Shown piece after piece: positions 9,005 through 19,205 of a DNA stretch of 64,000 nt. How positions within the stretch are numbered: position 1 is the first letter of the stretch; every line of letters starts with the position of its first letter. Source of the DNA: Phytopythium helicoides (taxonomy: Eukaryota; Oomycota; Peronosporomycetes; Pythiales; Pythiaceae); NCBI GenBank assembly GCA_024867545.1, contig JANFNE010000009.1:966501-1030500 (forward strand), in the 5' to 3' direction. Position numbers and translations under genes: made by a program. Below the pieces are notes generated by a model. That model did no database searches. It was not told the DNA's origin and worked only from the letters and a program-made list of their open reading frames with translations.

Positions 9005-10758
9005 TTAGGCAGACTTGTACGCGAGGTACTTGGTCAGCATCGCCGACGTGGCGCTGTTGAAGCCCTGCACGGGCGCGCCGCTCGAGCGCGACGCCTGCAG
9101 CTGCGAGCGCACCTGCTTAGCAAGCACCTTGCCGAGCTCGACACCCCACTGGTCGAAGCTGTTGACGCCCCAAACGGCACCCTGCACCACCGTGCGATGC
9201 TCGTACAGCGCCAGCAGCTGACCGCACGTGAAAGCGTTGAGCTTAGTGAACAGCAGCGACAGCGAAGGACGGTTACCCGGGAACTCCTTGTGCGTGAGCA
9301 GGTGGTCCGGCACACCCTCGGCCTTGAGGTCGTCAATCGACTTGCCGCGCGCAAGAGCATCTGGCTGCGCGAAGAAGTTCGACATGAGCTCGTCGTGGTT
9401 GCTCACAGCCTCACCGGCAAGCAACACCGGGTTCTGCGACTCGCAGAAACCGATGAAGTCGCACGGCACAACGCGACCCTGGTGGATCAGCTGGTAGAAG
9501 CTGTGCTGGCCGTTCGTGCCGGGCTCGCCGAAGTTGACCTCGCCAGCCTGGAACGGCAGCTCGACGCCCTCGACCGTCACACGCTTTCCGTTGCTCTCCA
9601 TGTCGACCTGCTGGATGTGGGCCGAGAAGCGCAGCAGCGCCTGCGAGTACGGCAGAAGCGCGCGCGAGCTGTGGCCGAGGAACGACGAGTTCCAGACACC
9701 GAGCAGACCAAGAAGCACCGGCAGGTTCTCACGCAGCGGCGCCTCGAGCAGGTGGTTGTCGAGGTCGTGCGCACCCGCGAGGAACTGCTCAACCTGGTCG
9801 AAACCGAACTGCAGCGCAAGCGGGACGACGCCGACAGCGCTCGTGACCGAGTAGCGACCGCCAACCCAGTCCCAGAAGCCAAAGATGTTGGCCTTGTCGA
9901 TGCCAAAGGCCTCCACAAGCGGCACAGCCGAGCTGGCAGCGATCATGTGCTTGGCAACCGCATCCTTCTCGCTGGCACCCTTGGCAACGAGGTCGTCGAC
10001 GAGCCACTTGCGAAGCGTACGCGCGTTGAGCATGGTCTCGGCGGTGGTGAAGGTCTTGGACACGACGACGACGAGCGTCTCCTCGGGGTTCAGCCCGCTG
10101 GTGGCGCGCGCGACGTCAACGGGGTCAACGTTGGCGAGGAAGCGCAGTGTGCGGCCCTCAGAGGCGGCCTTGGCCGTTGGCTCGAAGCGCAGCGACTCGA
10201 AGACGAACTCCGGGCCGAGGTAGCTGCCGCCAATGCCGATCGAGATGACATTCTTGATCTTCTTGCCCGTGGCGCCGAGCTTGGCGCCCGAGCGCACAGC
10301 GTCCGAGAAGGCCTTGATGGCGTCCAGCACGGCGTGCACCTCGGGCACGACGTCCTGTCCGTCAATGACGAACTGCTTGCCCTTGGGCGTGCGCAGCGCA
10401 ATGTGGCCCACGGCGCGGTCCTCGGTCGCGTTCACGTGCTCGCCAGCAGCGATGGCGGCCTGCAGTAGCGAGCAAACACAATTCGTGAGACAAAGATCGC
10501 GCGCAGCTGTCATAGAGCAGCGGGAGCGCGACGCACCAGCTTGGCCTTGACGTTGGCGGCATCGGCCAGGTCGAAGAGCAGGTCGAGCGTCTCGGGCGTG
10601 GCGTTCTGGCGCGAGAAGTCGAGGTAGATGCCGCGCTGCTCGGTGCGCATGGCTTCGTTGCGCTTCTCGTCGGTCAGCAGCTGGCGCAAGTGCGTCGAGG
10701 CCTTGACGCTCTCGGCGTGCTGCTGCAGGCGCTTCCAGGCGGGCGAGTCGCTGATCAT
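9005..10758 (-). CDS. GPI: Glucose-6-phosphate isomerase
   Basis: Interconverts glucose 6-phosphate and fructose 6-phosphate in glycolysis and gluconeogenesis, in the cytosol. Exon 1 is complement(10537..10758) with 74 codons and exon 2 is complement(9005..10459), separated by a 77-nt phase-0 intron (donor GTGCGT, acceptor CTGCAG). The product has 558 residues, the normal length. Visible signatures are GIGGSYLGP in the sugar-phosphate isomerase fold, the classic [20 protein letters not shown] region and the [20 protein letters not shown] active-site block. The start gives the typical N-terminus with a Trp followed by a helix ([12 protein letters not shown]). No targeting peptide is evident. 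Upstream reading frame beyond the ATG continues only as low-complexity translation. The gene is tail-on to the orphan exon at 8647 and divergent from the methyltransferase gene at 11308. Confidence 0.97.
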
Positions 10759-11307
10759 CTTGAGGCGCCGAATGGACGAAGGAAGGGGGAGAAAGGCCGA
10801 CGCTGCCGCTTGTTGCCGAGGCCGCGAGTTGTCGAATGAGCGAGTCCAAGTGCGATCCTCCCCCGGAGGTTTCCCCCCTCAAGCTGCAACAACGCAATCC
10901 GCTCGTCTATGGCAGCGTCGATGACGGCTGTCGCGCAGTCGCGATGACAGGTGCGTTTGTATGCCTCTCACAGGATGAGACCGCGCGGTTTGGGCGGGTA
11001 TTTGATGTGGAAGGGTTGTTGCTTGAAGGCTGCTGATGATGATCCCCATCGGGGGTTACGCGGCGAGTAACCTCCTCTCCAAGCAGGCTCCGCCCGCAGC
11101 TCCATGCTGCCGCCAGCTTGGTCGCCCGCGCCACCGCATGGCTGCTGCTTGGGTTTGCACAGACGCGCGCGTGGCGGGTGGACCGCGCTCGGTCCATCCT
11201 TGCAGCGCGTGTCCTGCGTTGCTTGCTCATGAGACATACCCCGCCCACCCGATTACAAGAGCGTAACCCCTCGAACGAATCTCCTCACTCGAAGAAAGGC
11301 CAACGTC
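10759..11307. other. Divergent intergenic region between the isomerase and methyltransferase genes
   Basis: About 550 bp separating two divergently transcribed genes, so it must hold both promoters. I see no further gene and no strong repeat. Small open frames on both strands lack domains. Confidence 0.5.
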
Positions 11308-12541
11308 ATGAGCCGCGAGGCCGCTGGTGATGGCGCCTCGCCGCCGCCGCCGCTGTTCGCGCAGAGCAACGTGCGCAAGCCCGAGTACTGGCAGTTCGCG
11401 CGGCTAATCGCACCGAGCGCGCGGCTTCCCGATGGCAAGAAGGCGTGGACCACGGACGACGCCACGGGCATCTGGTGCCTGCGCTGCGCCAAGGCGCTCG
11501 CGTACCAGAAGGGCAGCAGCCAGAGCATCCGCTACCACATGGAGACCAAGCACTTCGACGAGCTCATGGCCTGCCGCGAGCGCCTGCAGATCGAGCGCGC
11601 CGCCGCCAAGGTCTGCGGCTTGCGCTGCTGGTGACGATGGAGTTGGGAGCGACGCTAACCCGTCGATTGCCTTGTAGACGCCGTCGCCGGCGCGAGGGAC
11701 CAAGCGCAAGCTCGAGAGCGACGTCGAGAGCGCAGAAACGCCGGACACCGCGTTGAAGGCGCAGTCGCCTGCAACCACGCCCGCATTCTCGTCCTACACG
11801 ACATCGAGCCTGCCCCTGTCGACCACGCTGAAAGCAGACACGGCGCAGCCTGCGATCTCGACCGGGGACAGCTGGAGCAAGAATGTGGAGCGCCGCGGTG
11901 GGTTCTGGGGCAATGCGTACTGGTACGACCTGCAGCTGACGCGGCGCATGCCGCTGGCGGACCGCATGCTGTCAGAGCTTGTGATGGCGCTACCGCCGTG
12001 CGACGACAAGCGCGTCCTGGACATTTGTGCCGGAAGCGGCAGGGCCTCGGGTGCACTGCTGCAGGCGTACCCAACAGCGACAGTTGTGCTGCTGGACTCG
12101 TCAAGCGAGCGACTCGGCATGGCTAGCAAGCGCATAAAGTCGCTGGGGTTTCCCGCCAGGTTTCAAGAAATTGCGCGGTCGATTGATGCTAGCGACGACC
12201 GTACGCCGTTGCTGGAAGAGCCTGTCGACGTCGTCATCGGCTCTCTCGCATTTCACGTGCTAATTGAAAGAGCCAAACACTACGCTGGTGATTCCAGCGT
12301 AGACGCTGCTGGTACTCGCGAGCAACTACCTGTGCGAAAGCAGTACGAGCGAATCTTCCGCGCGGTGTGGCTTTCACTCAAGCCCGGCGGACACTTGATA
12401 TTCTGCGACCATGTTGGCCAGCTCCCGCTGTTCGAGCAGCTACAAGCACTGGCAGCGATTGGATTCGAAGATGTCGACTGTGCCTGGCGCCAGGACGACT
12501 CGTTCGTCGCCGGCGCGCGAAAGCCCACGACAGCTCGATAG
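11308..12541 (+). CDS. BED-type zinc finger plus class I SAM-dependent methyltransferase
   Basis: Exons 11308-11610 and 11678-12541 (67-nt intron, phase 0) encode 388 residues. The N-terminal exon carries a C2H2 finger of BED type: Cys57, Cys60, His77 and His82 with an aromatic Trp just before the first Cys. A Thr/Ser/Pro-rich linker follows (TPSPARGTKRKLE), possibly with a nuclear localisation signal. The rest is a Rossmann-type methyltransferase. The SAM-binding motif VLDICAGSG starts at about residue 214, an acidic residue closes the next strand (LLDSS), and a late LKPGGHLIFCDH block matches motif IV-VI surroundings. The substrate is unknown. The finger suggests DNA binding or an origin from a transposase-type domain. 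Neighbouring genes give no pathway clue. Confidence 0.8.
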
Positions 12542-12650
12542 AGAAAGCAACCCTCACTATATCAAACAAGAAACTGAAAGAAACACCTCAATTCGCACTC
12601 GCGTTTCAAAATAATCGTGCTTGGCGTCGCTTGAAGAGCTCCAAGTTGGC

Positions 12651-15600
12651 ATGCTGCAGCCAAGCTGTCCAGCTCCACGCCCAAAGACCGCATCGGCAGT
12701 ATTTGAGAGACACCAAGTTCTCAAGCAAGCCAGTCGACGTCGGGGCATCTTCGGCCAAGATCCGCGAGGCGGCAGCATCCCAACTGTTGTCTTCACGAGC
12801 CACAAACTGTATGTGAGTGTGGGTGGTGCCGCTGCCTTTTACTCTGCCGTGCTCTCCTGCGCACCACTGCACCCAGTCACCGTTCGACCAACCAATACGC
12901 CGCCAGGACTTCGTGTGTCCCCATCTCTTCATGTATTCACTCGTGATGACTGGCAAAAGCCTCGCATTTTTCGAGTGGCTGCTGCTGGTAGCACAATGGT
13001 CGACGATCACAGCGGATCGCTTGGACTTAGAGATCCGCATCGGACCCAGACAATTGAGCATATAAGCAGCAGTATGGATGCGCGCTTTCAATCCCCACGA
13101 GTACTACTAGTGCCACCCACAGTGTGTGTGCAAGTCAACACACGACTTGGTTGCTGCGTGTTTACTTGTGGGCAAGCAGTTGGCTCTAATCTCAAAGGGG
13201 TCGCTGTTTCTTCAAAGGCACCGACCAGCTATCAAGAATTCATAGAGGTAGAACTGAGTGCAGAAGATGTCGTGGGAAGAAAAGCACTAATTGCAAGGTC
13301 AGCAGCACTGGAGCAAGACGAGCAAGAGTCTGGATCCAGAAGAACAATTCGTGCTCCCTCTGTGGCTTCAATAGCCGCTATGACGGCAGTGGGAGCTGCC
13401 AATGAAGCGACAGCACGAGCTGCCGAAATGCTCGAACGCCGATGCACCCGACGAGGTCTAACCAATGTCCCGGCTGCATTCATAGGAGCCAACCCAGGAG
13501 CTAATTTGACCAATCCTGATACTCAAGGTGGTGATGGCAGCGCAGGGTTCTTTGCTTACTCTGCTAATGGCACGCTGACCCAAGAAGCAACTACAAACAC
13601 AATCGTGAAGGTATCGAGTCGAGCGTTGCACACAGCACTGCTATTTAAGGGTGGAGCACTCGTTCCCCTCGGCAAATTGATCGACAGTGACTTTTCTGTG
13701 TCTGAATTGCCAACAAAGATTTCGCTAGATGGAGCTACTGGCGCAGATGCAGCACTTAGCCGAATGCTTGTCGATGTTGCATGCGGCGATAACCACGTAG
13801 TTGCGATTACTGAGCAAGGGTACCTGCTGACATGGGGAAACGCGGGTGATGGCCGTCTCGGTCATGGGGTACCAGAAGGATTATCTACAGAGCCAGCAAG
13901 TGATTCTGAACCACAAGAGATAAGTGCCCCAGTCCCTTTGAATTCAATTATTCGTGAGCCCCAAGTTGTCCACTCACTGCTCCACAAGCGGATAATCCAC
14001 GTTTCTTGCGGGGCTCGTCACTCTCTTGCCTTGGCTGAGGATGGCGATGTTTTCTCATGGGGCCACGGAGCTCGAGGAGCTCTTGGTCACGGCGACCTCG
14101 AAAGTGTCGACGCACCGAAGTCGATTGAGTCACTACGGGGCAAACGAGTGGTGCGTGTTGCGTGCGGTGACATGCACACGGCAGTGCTACTTGCATCAGG
14201 GACATTGCTTACCTGCGGCTGGAGCGAACACGGTCGTCTTGGACGAGCATACCGATCGACAGTAACTTCACCCTCCCCGCCGAAATCAACTAGACCGTCG
14301 AGGTCTAATGACCACAGTGATTCAAGCGACTGGAGTTCATCGTATTCTCCAGCGCTACTTCCCGTCGAACTTTCGGCTGCATCACAAGATCTTATAGACA
14401 TTGAGCGGTGCACATTTGTGACTTGCGGTGCCGCTCATACACTGTTGCTGACTTCCAAGCATCGCGTGTTAGCTTTCGGCTGGAACGTCAATGGACAGCT
14501 TGGTATCGGTGACTGCCGCTCGCGATGGACGCCTACGGAAGTAAGTTACTTCGATCCGAGCTATATTGTCTCAACACTTGCTGCGGGAAAGCTACATTCG
14601 CTGGCCGCGCTCTCGGATGGTCGGCTCTTTGCTTGGGGTAGTGATGAACTCGGCCAGTGCGGTGTTGGATCCTTCCCGCAGATCTACACAATTCCACATC
14701 TCGTGACGTCCATGGTTGGGCTACACGTGACTCAGATTGCGGCGGCAGACGGCCACTCGGTGATTCTAACCCTCGGCGCTCAAAGACACCTTGACGCGCT
14801 CGAAGCAAGCCACCCACAGCAGTATGCTCAATTGGCGGAGTGGTTCGAATCTGTGGTCAAGGAAGACGCAGCGCGCCGTACGTTCGTGTTTTCGCGTGCA
14901 AGGGACAAACGACTTCGCCATGAAGCTAAGGCGAGACAGCGTAAGCCAGCTGACGCGATGCCATTGGATTCGTCAGAGTTAAGCTCGTTGTCATCAAGAT
15001 ATTCAGTTGCTGTGGCAATGGCAGCCAGAGGCTCTAGTGCTTCCTTGGCCAATGTCCTTGCAATGCAAGCGCGAGTCGACAAGCAACTAGGTGGATTCGA
15101 GCAACTAGGAAGCTGTGGTGCCCCTATTTCTTTGTTGAGCAGAGATCGGGGACGACCACGCAGTGCTGCTTGCGTTTCTAGACCCGCTCAAGGCCAGAAA
15201 TTGGACCATGGTGACGCTGAGCTTTATGGAGACGAACCAGCCGCCCAGAAGAAAGAGAGGAACGCAAAATTGTCTAGACCCCGAACGGCCGACGCACGTC
15301 GAGCTGTACGCTGCTCGAGTGCTTCGTTGTGGCGGCGGTCGAGGCTGCATGTACTGGAGCCCAACTTGGGCCCTGATGTATCCAAGTCAACCGAGATGCG
15401 ACCAGCGACGAGTTGTAAGAGTCGCCCATCGACTGCAAGCCGCCTCAACAAACAGGAACGAGCGCAGCTGGGAGTGCTGCTGGATGAGCATCACGAGGAT
15501 ACCATCAAGCAAACAAGTCAGATGTCCTCGACGACTCCAGAGCGGACCGGTTCGTTCCGTCTCGAGGACGTGGTCGCGATGGAGCAAGCTAGGAACGCCG

Positions 15601-15665
15601 CCTCTTTCCCTGCCACTCGGCCCAAGTCGGCGCCGTCAAGAGCACGAGCGACTCGAGCCAGTTGA
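12651..15665 (+). CDS. RCC1-repeat (beta-propeller) protein, 1004 residues
   Basis: A single open frame. The first in-frame ATG is at 12651; the frame is open further upstream but without ATG. Residues about 40-150 resemble the beta-sandwich repeat type with consensus SPSLHVFTRDDW followed by a short strand and HISSS, as found in Calx-beta-like tandem repeats. From about residue 315 to 700 there are RCC1 repeats, recognisable by GYLLTWGNAGDGRLGHG, GDVFSWGHGARGALGHG, GTLLTCGWSEHGRLG, HRVLAFGWNVNGQLGIG and GRLFAWGSDELGQCGVG, each next to a CGxxHxxAL block. This is enough for a seven-bladed propeller or most of one. The C-terminal 300 residues are basic and low-complexity. RCC1 propellers serve as exchange factors or scaffolds; which applies is unknown. 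Confidence 0.85.
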   Translation: MLQPSCPAPRPKTASAVFERHQVLKQASRRRGIFGQDPRGGSIPTVVFTSHKLYVSVGGAAAFYSAVLSCAPLHPVTVRPTNTPPGLRVSPSLHVFTRDDWQKPRIFRVAAAGSTMVDDHSGSLGLRDPHRTQTIEHISSSMDARFQSPRVLLVPPTVCVQVNTRLGCCVFTCGQAVGSNLKGVAVSSKAPTSYQEFIEVELSAEDVVGRKALIARSAALEQDEQESGSRRTIRAPSVASIAAMTAVGAANEATARAAEMLERRCTRRGLTNVPAAFIGANPGANLTNPDTQGGDGSAGFFAYSANGTLTQEATTNTIVKVSSRALHTALLFKGGALVPLGKLIDSDFSVSELPTKISLDGATGADAALSRMLVDVACGDNHVVAITEQGYLLTWGNAGDGRLGHGVPEGLSTEPASDSEPQEISAPVPLNSIIREPQVVHSLLHKRIIHVSCGARHSLALAEDGDVFSWGHGARGALGHGDLESVDAPKSIESLRGKRVVRVACGDMHTAVLLASGTLLTCGWSEHGRLGRAYRSTVTSPSPPKSTRPSRSNDHSDSSDWSSSYSPALLPVELSAASQDLIDIERCTFVTCGAAHTLLLTSKHRVLAFGWNVNGQLGIGDCRSRWTPTEVSYFDPSYIVSTLAAGKLHSLAALSDGRLFAWGSDELGQCGVGSFPQIYTIPHLVTSMVGLHVTQIAAADGHSVILTLGAQRHLDALEASHPQQYAQLAEWFESVVKEDAARRTFVFSRARDKRLRHEAKARQRKPADAMPLDSSELSSLSSRYSVAVAMAARGSSASLANVLAMQARVDKQLGGFEQLGSCGAPISLLSRDRGRPRSAACVSRPAQGQKLDHGDAELYGDEPAAQKKERNAKLSRPRTADARRAVRCSSASLWRRSRLHVLEPNLGPDVSKSTEMRPATSCKSRPSTASRLNKQERAQLGVLLDEHHEDTIKQTSQMSSTTPERTGSFRLEDVVAMEQARNAASFPATRPKSAPSRARATRAS

Positions 15666-16313
15666 AGTACTTGGAGAGAACGAAAGTCCGTTGGAAGCCA
15701 TGGGTGTTGATATAATACTGTAGCCATGAGCTGCTGATTGAAGTTCTTTGTCAGTAGCCACCACAGAGGTATCGACAGTGCTGCAACGCGAAGCACACGA
15801 ATGATGCCGAGCTGCGTTGCACAGTGGGACGCTGTGACGTGGTTGCTGAAGCTCATGACGCCACGTACCTTTGATTGGTCGTGTGATCGCCCCACATACA
15901 TGTAATCACACCTCTTGTTTATGCTTCGGCTTTCATCAAGCAGATCCACCACCACCACCACCGCAACGACAACCAATTCACGTGTCTACCATGTCGGTCG
16001 TCGCGAGAGAACACCAGCTCGCTCCCACCCGAAAATTGCCGCGTGCCGCGCCTATGCCGGCTTGAAGCTGAAGCAAAACCCCATAAGCCGCGCGCGGATT
16101 GGCCGAAACCCAGTAGCAACTCAGCCTCGGCCAATCACCGCCCTCTCCGACATGGGTACACTCCGTCCCACTCCTCCCTCTTGTCGCACCGCCCATCAGC
16201 TCATCGCGCGCCTCAAGTCGCCGCTCAGCTCCTGACCGCCGGCCGCTGGCAGAGACGCCGCGCCATTCGCCGCTCCGCCGGCTGTCGCACGCTGAGCTTC
16301 GACCGCCGAGCAC
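15666..16313. other. Intergenic region between the RCC1 and lipase genes
   Basis: About 650 bp between two plus-strand genes. It contains a CAC-rich microsatellite near 15949-15963 and two CCAAT boxes in opposite orientation closer to the lipase start. No gene is supported. Confidence 0.55.
16098..16135. promoter_or_regulatory. Pair of CCAAT boxes upstream of the lipase gene
   Basis: ATTGG at 16098-16102 (CCAAT on the minus strand) and CCAAT at 16131-16135 lie about 180-215 bp before the start codon. The same arrangement, with more copies, occurs between the syntaxin and dynein genes. NF-Y is the usual binder of this box; binding here is inferred. Confidence 0.4.
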
Positions 16314-19145
16314 ATGGCGCCGCCAAGCGCCGAAGGCATCGGCGAGCGCGTGGCGCGCAGCCCGACGCGTGCGTCGGCGCCTCCGTCGACGTCGTCCAGA
16401 GCGTTTTTCCCGTCCCGGTCGCCCTCGCGGTCACCGTCGGCGTCGCCTGAGAGGATGGAGCGCCCGCGGTCGCTGGTGGCCAAGTGGCGGCGCAGCTACT
16501 TCGAGTACATCATGCGGTGGGAGCTCGTGTTGCGCGCCTTCTTCGTCGAGATGCCCGACTTGGTGTTCTCGAGGCTGCAGAGCAGCCGCAAGGCCGTGGC
16601 CTTCTTCTTCGTCTACGTCATGCTGCAGGCGCTCGCCATCCTCTGGGGGTTCCTCTTCAACGTCGGCGCCGTGCTTGGGGAGAACATGATCACCATCGTC
16701 ACCATGCCAGTCTCGCAGGCGCTGTGCGTGCTCGTCATCTACGCGTCCGTCATGGGCATCGTGCTCTCCTTCGGCCGCGCCACGTGGATCCTCACGTGGC
16801 AGTCGCTGCAGAACTTCCCGCTCATACGCCGCATCATCGCGCGCGAGTGCCGCCCGCAGGCAGTCATCCTCACCGTCGCGCTCCCTATGCTCGCGATCCT
16901 GCCCAACCTCATCCTGGTGCCGTCGCACTGCCGCGATGACAGCTCCACTACGGACGACTCGTCGCTCTCCATCATGCAGACCATCTGCGAGGAGTCGTAC
17001 CTCAAGTTCCTCACCGACAAGCACCCCGTCTTCCAGCGCGCACTGCGCCTGTCGACAGCCATCGCCATCTGCCAGTTCATCCAGCTCTGCCTCGAGATCC
17101 TGCCGAGCTGGCGCTCCGCGCTCTCAGGATTGAGCACCACTGCGACGTTCGCACTCGGCGGGTGGCTGCTCGGGCTGAACGTCGTCGGTGCCATGTGGTC
17201 GGTCGAGTGGGTTGTGCGCCATGTGGGCTGGCATGTGACTCCGCTCAGCGACCTCGACGCATTCCAGTGGGAGATCTTTGGCATGGCGCTATTAGCAGTC
17301 TGGATTTTGTGGTTTCTCGCCGTCGCGCTGCTGACGATGCCCAACGTGCGCGAGTGCGAGCCCAGCCAGAAGAAACTGATTGGATTCTTTGAGCGGTTGA
17401 AGTTCACGTTCTGCTTCGGTCAGGCGATTGTCTTCGTACGCGCGTGTCTGCACCCGAACATGGGCTTTGTGCACGCGCAGCTGGAGTTGACGATTATCAA
17501 CCTTCTCCTGCCGTCGATCTACGTCGTATCGCTTATTATCTTGCGCATGGTGAGTTTCTTCAGCCGACGCAACCTGCTCGTGAATGTTCCGATTGCGCTC
17601 GTGCTGGGGGCTCTGATTTTCAAGGGATCCCAGATGACGGAGCGTCCGCATGCGTTCGTAGTTGTTAGTTTGTTCCTGTTCGACATTCTAGTGCGCTCCG
17701 AGTCGTCGTCACCAGTTCCGCGCATGGGACGCCTGTCCAGAACTTTGCAGCAAATGCTCAAGCAGACTGTTCCTGACAAGAGACGTCCGCTGATTGGGCA
17801 CCGTACTGCCAAGAAAGTCGTCTTCGTGGCGCTTGTGGTCTTCCTACTGTTTGTCGGCGCTCTCTCAGGATTCAGCATTCTGTCAGTGATGCAAAAGAGC
17901 GCCAAGTGGTTCCCGGATGCAACATCGGTCGAGTATGACGAGCAGCTGCAGATGATTGATATTCACCACACAGCAGTCGTCAAGTTGCATCTCGGACTAA
18001 CCGATAATCCTTCGACAGCAATGAAGATCGATGATCCCGAGTACGCGACGTGCTCCAACCGTTGGCGTGGACTAAGCGTGATCGATCTGGCGGTGTTTGC
18101 GGAGGCTGCGTATTTCGACCCTTTGTCGAATGACACAACGGAATTTGTGTCGACAATGTTTGGCAGCACTCTTGGTGAGATTGATGTCCACTTTCCAGCA
18201 CTCAACACCAAGACGGGCTCTAAACTCGACTTCTACGAGGCATATATCCCCGCACTTAACACAAGTGTAGTATCTGTGCGAGGCACGGACATTTGGCGCT
18301 TCAACGACTTCATCGAGGATATTAAGATGTTTTTCGAGCCTGTTGTGTTCGCGATCCTGTCAGCTATTTTCCCAACCATTCGCATTTGGCCAGACGTCAC
18401 TTTCTCGACGCTGATCGAGCTCTACAGCGAGATGATGACGCTCTTCGGTTTGCAGTACGATTCATGGTACTATCATGAGCTGCTTGACTACGTGACGGCT
18501 ATCACGGACCGCAATGTCATCCTCACGGGTCATTCCATGGGTGGTGGCATTGCTCGCCTTGTTGGGTCCATCATTGGGAAGCCATCGGTCACATTCTCAC
18601 CCCCGGGTGTAGTTCAAAGCTACAGTAAGCTCGTACATCATATCGGCGGACAGTCGATGAAGGTGAATCGTGCCAAACTTCACCACCACAGCGTTGCCGT
18701 TGTACCAGAGTACGATCCCATTACTTTGATCGACGCGCAGGCAGGCATGGTGCAGAAAATCTCGTGCAATACCCCGCATCTGTCGTGGCAACTATCGTGC
18801 CACATGCTTGAAGGAACACTGTGCAACCTGCTAGAGCACTGCGGCGACCCACGAGGTCGCATCTCGTCGTGTCTGTTTGAGCACCGCATCACCAGCGTCA
18901 CTGAGGATTTGATCCCGACGCTTGTGCGGACGTTCCACCCTTCGACCGTGGTTACGATTGCGCTGACAATATCGATTGTGCTGTCACTGTTCATCCGCCG
19001 CCGACGCATCAGCATGTCCCCGGCTCCGTCTCCGACCAACCGAATGCACCGGAAGAGCCCGTCACCTCCACAACGACAGTATGCACGTGGGCGTTCGTCT
19101 TTGGGGCACCTAACACCAAGCCAGCGTCGGAACTCCGTTATTTAG
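16314..19145 (+). CDS. Polytopic membrane protein with C-terminal class 3 lipase domain
   Basis: An intronless gene of 943 residues. After a Ser/Pro/Arg-rich N-terminus of about 50 residues come roughly ten hydrophobic segments up to about residue 530; examples are VAFFFVYVMLQALAILWGF, VILTVALPMLAILPNLILV and KKVVFVALVVFLLFVGAL. Residues about 600-870 form an alpha/beta-hydrolase of the Lipase_3 type. The nucleophile elbow GHSMGGG has its Ser at 741, followed by SVTFSPPG and a downstream YDPITLID segment that could supply the acid. A Cys-rich block (CHMLEGTLCNLLEHCG) precedes a final hydrophobic segment (VTIALTISIVLSLFI) and a basic tail. The likely role is hydrolysis of membrane glycerolipids at an internal or plasma membrane. 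The polytopic N-terminus sets it apart from secreted fungal lipases. It is convergent with the next gene, 60 bp away. Confidence 0.85.
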   Translation: MAPPSAEGIGERVARSPTRASAPPSTSSRAFFPSRSPSRSPSASPERMERPRSLVAKWRRSYFEYIMRWELVLRAFFVEMPDLVFSRLQSSRKAVAFFFVYVMLQALAILWGFLFNVGAVLGENMITIVTMPVSQALCVLVIYASVMGIVLSFGRATWILTWQSLQNFPLIRRIIARECRPQAVILTVALPMLAILPNLILVPSHCRDDSSTTDDSSLSIMQTICEESYLKFLTDKHPVFQRALRLSTAIAICQFIQLCLEILPSWRSALSGLSTTATFALGGWLLGLNVVGAMWSVEWVVRHVGWHVTPLSDLDAFQWEIFGMALLAVWILWFLAVALLTMPNVRECEPSQKKLIGFFERLKFTFCFGQAIVFVRACLHPNMGFVHAQLELTIINLLLPSIYVVSLIILRMVSFFSRRNLLVNVPIALVLGALIFKGSQMTERPHAFVVVSLFLFDILVRSESSSPVPRMGRLSRTLQQMLKQTVPDKRRPLIGHRTAKKVVFVALVVFLLFVGALSGFSILSVMQKSAKWFPDATSVEYDEQLQMIDIHHTAVVKLHLGLTDNPSTAMKIDDPEYATCSNRWRGLSVIDLAVFAEAAYFDPLSNDTTEFVSTMFGSTLGEIDVHFPALNTKTGSKLDFYEAYIPALNTSVVSVRGTDIWRFNDFIEDIKMFFEPVVFAILSAIFPTIRIWPDVTFSTLIELYSEMMTLFGLQYDSWYYHELLDYVTAITDRNVILTGHSMGGGIARLVGSIIGKPSVTFSPPGVVQSYSKLVHHIGGQSMKVNRAKLHHHSVAVVPEYDPITLIDAQAGMVQKISCNTPHLSWQLSCHMLEGTLCNLLEHCGDPRGRISSCLFEHRITSVTEDLIPTLVRTFHPSTVVTIALTISIVLSLFIRRRRISMSPAPSPTNRMHRKSPSPPQRQYARGRSSLGHLTPSQRRNSVI

Positions 19146-19205
19146 GATGCATGTACGATACCTAGCTCGGAAACTAGAAGCGTAGCGGAGGATGTTGGCT
19201 AGTCG

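Noticed and set aside
9197..10468. 423-residue plus-strand open frame opposite the isomerase gene
   Set aside because: It is the antisense shadow of a strongly conserved enzyme and shows no recognisable domain.
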